DNA of 10,171 nucleotides from Deltaproteobacteria bacterium (GTDB taxonomy: Bacteria > Desulfobacterota > Desulfobacteria > Desulfobacterales > SG8-13): contig DAOVBC010000058.1 of NCBI GenBank assembly GCA_030670715.1, positions 1 through 10,171 of the forward strand, given 5' to 3'. Positions 7,101-10,171 of the stretch are shown in pieces. Numbering within the stretch: position 1 is the stretch's first letter; every line of letters begins with the position of its first letter. The translations under genes and the position numbers were made by a program. Below the pieces are notes generated by a model that saw nothing but the letters and a program-made list of their open reading frames with translations, did not search any database and was not told the origin of the DNA.

Positions 7101-7106
7101 GGAGGT
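7101..7106 (+). promoter_or_regulatory. Ribosome binding site fixing the start at 7113
   Basis: A strong GGAGGT lies 6 bases before ATG 7113. It decides the start of the cyclic-nucleotide-binding-like protein. The same frame is open back to 6867, but those 82 upstream residues have no ribosome site and look like random translation rich in Ser, Asn and Arg. Confidence 0.8.
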
Positions 7107-7112
7107 GCAGTC

Positions 7113-7604
7113 ATGTATGTTGAGCAGGTGGATTTTTTCCGTGGGGCCAGCATGATCTTTGTGAATAAGATCATGAAAATCGGGGTCAGAAAATCCATGC
7201 CACAGGGGGATGTCATCTTTCACGAAGGCGATCCGGCCATCCGTTTCTATATTCTGCTCAACGGACGTGTCCGCATCAGCATCGGCGAATCAGGACATGT
7301 CGTCTATATTGTCAGCAACGGTGGGGAAGCCTTCGGCTGGTCGAGTCTTATCGGTCACCGGGATTATTCTGCATCGGCCGAGTGCCTCGAACCGACACAG
7401 CTTATCGCTTTTGACAGAGACCGTTTTCAAAACGCCATAGAGAAAGATCCGGCAAACGGAATCATATTGTATAGAGGCCTGGCAATGACCCTGGCAAACC
7501 GACTGTTGCAAACGTATAAAATGATTTCCAGCGACATGATAGCGGAAAGTATCGCCGGCCCGGGAACCGGGCAGTTTCAAGAACCAGACTTGCCGGGCGG
7601 ATAG
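7113..7604 (+). CDS. Stand-alone cyclic-nucleotide-binding-like domain protein without DNA-binding domain
   Basis: This 163-residue protein has a CRP/PKA-regulatory-type beta-barrel (about 10-125) and then only a helix and a flexible Gly/Pro-rich tail (145-163). The helix-turn-helix of CRP/FNR regulators is absent, so it should act by protein contact rather than on DNA. Barrel signatures include PQGDVIFHEGDPAIRFYIL (30-48), the turn NGRVRI (50-55) and the phosphate-binding cassette region FGWSSLIGHRDYSASA (74-89). In that cassette the usual ribose-binding Glu (FGE) is Trp76 and the phosphate-binding Arg is replaced near Tyr85. Binding of classic cAMP is therefore uncertain. The gene heads a likely operon, 61 bp before the CoA-transferase/GNAT gene, and may encode its ligand-sensing subunit (inference). 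The ATG is chosen for its GGAGGT site. Confidence 0.85.
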   Translation: MYVEQVDFFRGASMIFVNKIMKIGVRKSMPQGDVIFHEGDPAIRFYILLNGRVRISIGESGHVVYIVSNGGEAFGWSSLIGHRDYSASAECLEPTQLIAFDRDRFQNAIEKDPANGIILYRGLAMTLANRLLQTYKMISSDMIAESIAGPGTGQFQEPDLPGG

Positions 7605-7665
7605 CCGGTAAGCCGCCAGGCTGGCTGTATCATTCAGTGCCAGGTAAGGATATCGGGGAGTAAAA

Positions 7666-9522
7666 ATGGGCGGGGTCATCGCCAGACAATGGGAAGACAA
7701 GATCGTCTCGCCGGATCGTATTGCGCAAATGATTAAGCCCGGAATGAGCATCTTCATCGGCACCGGTGTGGCCGAACCACGGACCCTGGTTAAAACCATT
7801 ATGAACAGGGATTTCGGTAACTTACAGGATCTGGAGCTCGTCCAGATCGTCAGTTTCGGCGACGCGGTTTCGTTAAAAAAGCTTCGATATCAAAAATACC
7901 GGCTCAAAACTTTCTTTTCAGGTTGGGTGTCGGACGATGCCATCACCGAGGGACAGGTGGACCTGGTTCCCACTCGATTTGTGTGGATTCCCCGACTGAT
8001 AGAATCCAGCCTCATTCCCGTGAATGTGGCTTTTGTGCAGATCACCCCTCCGGATGACACCGGGAATTGCAGTCTCGGGGTTGCGGTGGACGTTGCCCGG
8101 CAAGCGATGGATCGGGCTTCCCTGGTGGTCGGAGAAATCAACAGCCGGATCCCGCGAACTTTTGGTGACACCTTTGTCCACGTTTCTGATTTTGACTATT
8201 TCGTAATGTCAAACGACCCGCCCATTTATTTTGATCGCTGGCCGGTGGATCAGGTTTACGACCAGGTGGCGGCCAATGTTGCGGTCCTGATCGAAGACGG
8301 CAGCTGTATCGCATTTTCCATCGGCCCCCTATATGAAGCCTTGAGCCGACATCTCAAAAAAAAACAACACCTGGGGATTCATTCGCCTTTTTTCACCGAT
8401 GCGCTAATGGACCTTATCAAAAGCGGGGCCGTAACCAATCGCTACAAGGAAACCTATCGGGGAAAATCTCTGGCATCTTATGCCATCGGCACACCGGAGC
8501 TCCTGGAGTGGCTGGACCAAAACCCGCTGGTGGAATTTCAGGGAATTGACAAAGTGTTTGACCCGGCCCAGATCGGTCGGAACCCGCGTTTCGTTGCTGT
8601 TCTTCACGCGCGCCGGGTGGATTTATCCGGCCAAGTCGCCCTTCAGGTCGGCAAGGGGAATGTGGCGACCGGCCCGTCCGAGGTAATGGATTTTTTCAAC
8701 GGCGCCGAGATCTCAACCGGAGGGCGCACTATTTTTGCCCTTCCGAGCCGCAACCGGCAGGGCATGGCCAACATTCTGCTGTCTGTCAAAGAATACCCCA
8801 ATCAATGCAGACAGTGTGAGTCGGTGGACATGATCGTCACCGAATACGGCGTTGCCCGCCTGCGGGGCTATACGATGCGGGAACGGGCCCAGGCCCTGAT
8901 TGACATCGCCCATCCGGATGATCGCCCGATGCTCATCGAGCAGGCCAAGGCGCAAAAAATCCTGTATCCGGATCAAATTTTTCTGCCGGAGAGCGCTCAT
9001 CTCTACCCGGCGGACATTCTTGACATGCATGGCTTCAAAGGCGGAATCGACGTCCGGTTCAGGCCGATCAAGCCTTCGGATGAAGAAGAAATGCGCCGGC
9101 TGTTTTACCGTTTTTCAGATGAAGCGGTGTATTACCGCTATTTCGGCCATTTAAAAACCATGCCGCATGCCAAAATGCAGGAATACGTAAATGTCGATTG
9201 GAGCCGTACCATGTCCATCGTCGGTCTGGTCGACAGTGACGGTCAGCCGCGTGTTATCGCTGAAGCCAGGTATATCCGTGAAGATCACCGGCCGCTGGCC
9301 GAGGTGGTGTTTGTCGTTGACGAAGGGTACCAGGGCCTGGGAATTGCCACCTATATCTACAAAATGCTTGTTCGCCTGGCAAAGGAAAGAGGGCTGCAGG
9401 GTTTTACGGCTGATGTGCTGTTTTCAAACCAGGGAATGATGAAAGTATTTCGAAAAGGGGCCTGGCCGATTACCGCCAAGCTGGAAAATGGAATATACGA
9501 CTTAACCATCGATTTTCACTAG
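7666..9522 (+). CDS. Acetyl-CoA hydrolase/CoA-transferase fused to a Pat-like GNAT acetyltransferase
   Basis: This 618-residue two-part protein has an acetyl-CoA hydrolase/transferase module of the class I CoA-transferase fold (about 8-440) followed by a GNAT domain (about 462-616). The first part shows LGIHS (236-240), GAVTN (254-258), NPLVEF with the likely catalytic Glu290 (286-291), GAEISTGG (346-353) and a C-terminal TEYGVARLRG...ERAQALIDIAHPDDRP block (392-421). The usual HSEM near 240 is HSPF here. The GNAT part has RPIKPSDEEEM (466-476) at its start, the AEVVFVV strand (545-551) whose Glu546 aligns with the general base of Pat-type enzymes, and a Q-x-x-G-x-A acetyl-CoA loop (Q556, G559, A561). 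It resembles protein lysine acetyltransferases. A likely role is regulating or using the acyl-CoA pool and acetylating proteins. It has a GGGGAG ribosome site and an A9 run at 8356-8364. The neighbouring CNB-like protein is a candidate regulator. Confidence 0.9.
   Translation: MGGVIARQWEDKIVSPDRIAQMIKPGMSIFIGTGVAEPRTLVKTIMNRDFGNLQDLELVQIVSFGDAVSLKKLRYQKYRLKTFFSGWVSDDAITEGQVDLVPTRFVWIPRLIESSLIPVNVAFVQITPPDDTGNCSLGVAVDVARQAMDRASLVVGEINSRIPRTFGDTFVHVSDFDYFVMSNDPPIYFDRWPVDQVYDQVAANVAVLIEDGSCIAFSIGPLYEALSRHLKKKQHLGIHSPFFTDALMDLIKSGAVTNRYKETYRGKSLASYAIGTPELLEWLDQNPLVEFQGIDKVFDPAQIGRNPRFVAVLHARRVDLSGQVALQVGKGNVATGPSEVMDFFNGAEISTGGRTIFALPSRNRQGMANILLSVKEYPNQCRQCESVDMIVTEYGVARLRGYTMRERAQALIDIAHPDDRPMLIEQAKAQKILYPDQIFLPESAHLYPADILDMHGFKGGIDVRFRPIKPSDEEEMRRLFYRFSDEAVYYRYFGHLKTMPHAKMQEYVNVDWSRTMSIVGLVDSDGQPRVIAEARYIREDHRPLAEVVFVVDEGYQGLGIATYIYKMLVRLAKERGLQGFTADVLFSNQGMMKVFRKGAWPITAKLENGIYDLTIDFH
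8356..8364 (+). repeat. A9 homopolymer inside the CoA-transferase/GNAT gene
   Basis: Nine consecutive A residues encode the lysines near residues 231-233 of the CoA-transferase half. Runs of this length can cause transcriptional or replication slippage. A shift here would leave a truncated protein without the catalytic Glu290 or the GNAT domain. Confidence 0.85.
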
Positions 9523-9571
9523 AAATATCCATACTTAATGAGACTTATGGCCCTGCATAATAGGAGGACCC

Positions 9572-10171
9572 ATGAAAAGCAAAGCACGATCTATCGAACA
9601 AATCATTGAAGATCAGGTCCGTACATGGCAGATGATCACGAGGGAAAGGATCGAAAAAGAAGTCGTTGTTCCGGTCATCACGGTGTCCAGAGAGCCCGGC
9701 AGCGGAGGCCGCATTTTAGCTCAGGAGCTTGCCCGCAAACATGGATTGGACATGTTTCACCAGGAAATTCTCCATGAAATGGCCGCCAGTGCCAAGGTCA
9801 GCACCGTAATTCTGGAAACTCTGGACGAAAAGGGAATTTCAGTATTGGAGGACTCGATCTCAGCCCTGGTACATGAGCGTCACCTCTGGCCGGACCGGTA
9901 CCTGCAGCATCTGATGAAAGTTGTCGGAACTATTGGAAAACACGGCCGGGCTGTCGTTGTCGGCAGAGGGGCAAATTTTATTCTCCCACCGGCGGGAAGG
10001 CTTAGAGTTCGGGTGGTGGCGCCGATGGATGTCAGGGTTGAACACCTTGTGCAGGATTATGGTGTTTCACAGTATGAGGCAAAAAGACGCATCATCCGGA
10101 CCGAATCGGATCGGCGGGCATTCATCCGAAAATACTTTAATGCCGATATTGCGGATCCGATAAACTATGAT
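9572..10171 (+). CDS. Cytidylate-kinase-like family protein (3' end beyond window)
   Basis: The first 200 codons of an ORF remain open at the window end. After an N-terminal helix (1-30) comes a P-loop segment ITVSREPGSGGRILA (36-50). The SRE-x-GSGGR form, with Arg where Walker A normally has Lys, is characteristic of the cytidylate-kinase-like family (Cytidylate_kin2) rather than true Cmk. Further signs are VVVGRGANFIL (128-138), RVRVVAPMDVRVEHL (145-159) and an Arg-rich lid-like RTESDRRAFIRKYFN (176-190). These fit the family's nucleoside-monophosphate-kinase fold. The true substrate is not established; CMP phosphorylation is only a name-based guess. The ATG has an AGGAGG ribosome site 4 bases upstream and lies 49 bp after the GNAT fusion gene with no terminator between, so it is probably cotranscribed. 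Confidence 0.88.
   Translation, partial: MKSKARSIEQIIEDQVRTWQMITRERIEKEVVVPVITVSREPGSGGRILAQELARKHGLDMFHQEILHEMAASAKVSTVILETLDEKGISVLEDSISALVHERHLWPDRYLQHLMKVVGTIGKHGRAVVVGRGANFILPPAGRLRVRVVAPMDVRVEHLVQDYGVSQYEAKRRIIRTESDRRAFIRKYFNADIADPINYD

Larger units (their letters stand above)
6451..7112. other. 662-bp gene-poor region with palindrome, promoter and leader
   Basis: No confident protein gene lies here. From left to right it holds about 60 unremarkable bases, a long imperfect palindrome (6511-6673), a cluster of TTGACA-like motifs with a sigma-70-type promoter (6675-6737), and a stretch of about 360 bases that would be a long untranslated leader for the following operon. A minus-strand ORF at 6805-7047 is doubtful. 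I see no tRNA, and no riboswitch that I could recognise by its conserved core. Confidence 0.7.

Noticed and set aside
6867..7112. N-terminal extension of the CNB-like protein by 82 residues
   Set aside because: There is no ribosome site at 6867, the composition looks random, and a strong GGAGGT precedes ATG 7113, where the family-like sequence begins.

Overview
The window looks like chromosomal DNA from a Gram-negative anaerobe, most likely a member of the Desulfobacterota (Desulfobacterales-like). That placement is inference. It rests on the gene set (Hsp20 next to Lon, an RlpA lipoprotein with a SPOR domain, a GmhB-type heptose phosphatase, RecD2, an acetyl-CoA hydrolase/GNAT fusion, a cytidylate-kinase-like protein), on moderate GC, and on degenerate intergenic repeats. 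All confident genes lie on the + strand.

Positions 1-3341 hold the end of a small heat shock protein gene, then lon, then 6 bp later an RlpA-family gene; the first part reads as a protein-quality-control cluster. Positions 3342-4266 carry a gmhB-like phosphatase gene with a TTG start. It is bracketed by two intergenic blocks built from degenerate 7-bp units arranged as inverted arms, with a different 7-bp consensus in each block. Positions 4267-6450 encode RecD2, a 5'-3' superfamily 1 DNA helicase.

Positions 6451-7112 contain no confident gene. They hold a roughly 160-bp imperfect palindrome, a cluster of TTGACA/TGGACA motifs that contains a good sigma-70-like promoter, and a long leader with a doubtful minus-strand ORF that could be a gene relic.

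Positions 7113-10171 look like one operon: a stand-alone cyclic-nucleotide-binding-like domain with no DNA-binding domain, a 618-residue acetyl-CoA hydrolase/transferase fused to a Pat-like GNAT acetyltransferase, and a cytidylate-kinase-like protein cut by the window end. In mycobacteria a cNMP-binding domain fused to a GNAT domain makes a ligand-controlled protein lysine acetyltransferase. Here the same two parts lie in adjacent genes, with the GNAT joined to a CoA-transferase-like domain instead. A split, ligand-sensing protein acylation module is therefore the most interesting functional hypothesis in the window. The sensor domain lacks the usual phosphate-binding Glu and Arg, so its ligand may not be cAMP.
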